Origin: Ricinus communis
Lineage: Eukaryota; Streptophyta; Magnoliopsida; Malpighiales; Euphorbiaceae
Length of the DNA stretch: 64,000 bases
Reading direction: 5' to 3'
Assembly: GCF_019578655.1 (NCBI RefSeq)
Contig: NC_063257.1
Location: 8,742,001-8,806,000, forward strand
Shown here: piece after piece, positions 63,938 through 64,000 of the stretch
Numbering within the stretch: the first letter of the stretch is position 1
How the letters are laid out: each line of letters opens with the position of its first letter
Notes under the pieces: generated by a model
Seen by the model: the letters and a program-made list of their open reading frames with translations, nothing else
Told to the model about the DNA's origin: nothing
The model's database searches: none
Translations under genes and position numbers: made by a program

Positions 63938-64000
63938 GTATGTTTATGTTGGATCACTTTTCTAAATGTTTTGAAGTTGTGATGCTCATCTTCTGAATAT

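Overview
The window is nuclear DNA of a flowering plant, most likely a eudicot. The genes carry many GT-AG introns, the proteins are plant families (cellulose synthase, COV-like membrane protein, plant PTB, COG0212), spacers are very AT-rich, and Ty1-copia LTR retrotransposons are present. A rosid of the Malpighiales is my impression only; nothing here proves the species.

Layout from left to right. 1-2597 (+): 3' part of a primary-wall, CESA6-like cellulose synthase. 3864-12616 (-): a very large gene with a short helical N-terminus, a basic internally repeated exon and an acidic C-terminal half. 12617-18700: AT-rich spacer with microsatellites, inverted repeats and a fragment carrying a textbook organellar group II intron domain V. 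19290-21222 (+): ribosomal protein L3. 22945-29236 (+): a PTBP3-type polypyrimidine tract-binding protein. About 30286-30500: a broken fragment of a COG0212 gene whose full-length relative lies at 51.8 kb. 30850-35162 (-): LIKE-COV/COV1 membrane protein. 35481-40554 (-): old, gag-less copia element. 43737-48747 (+): younger copia element with both 296-bp LTRs and a perfect 5-bp target duplication. 49045-50669 (+): an eIF4A gene with a damaged first splice junction. 51832-54097 (+): COG0212, a 5-formyl-THF cyclo-ligase-like protein. 54331-54404 (+): degenerate tRNA-Asn. 56501-58078 (+): intronless UTP15/SWA1. 62700 to the window end (+): large subunit of ribonucleotide reductase, cut by the window edge.

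The genes do not form an operon or pathway. Several are growth-linked housekeeping genes: L3, UTP15, eIF4A and RNR1. Their promoters carry matching proliferation signals: telo-boxes upstream of L3 and UTP15, and an E2F site upstream of RNR1.

The most interesting points are: (a) the eIF4A exon 1/exon 2 junction, which cannot be joined in frame with a GT donor at the conserved place; (b) a 124-bp PTB exon flanked on both sides by CU tracts and ending in a weak donor, a candidate self-regulatory skipped exon; (c) a copia element that has a tandem array of TTCnnGAA-type palindromes where gag should be; (d) a chain of symmetric phase-1 exons in the giant repeat protein; (e) the COG0212 fragment that retains intron sequence. 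Exon borders were read by eye from splice signals and family conservation; no alignments were run.
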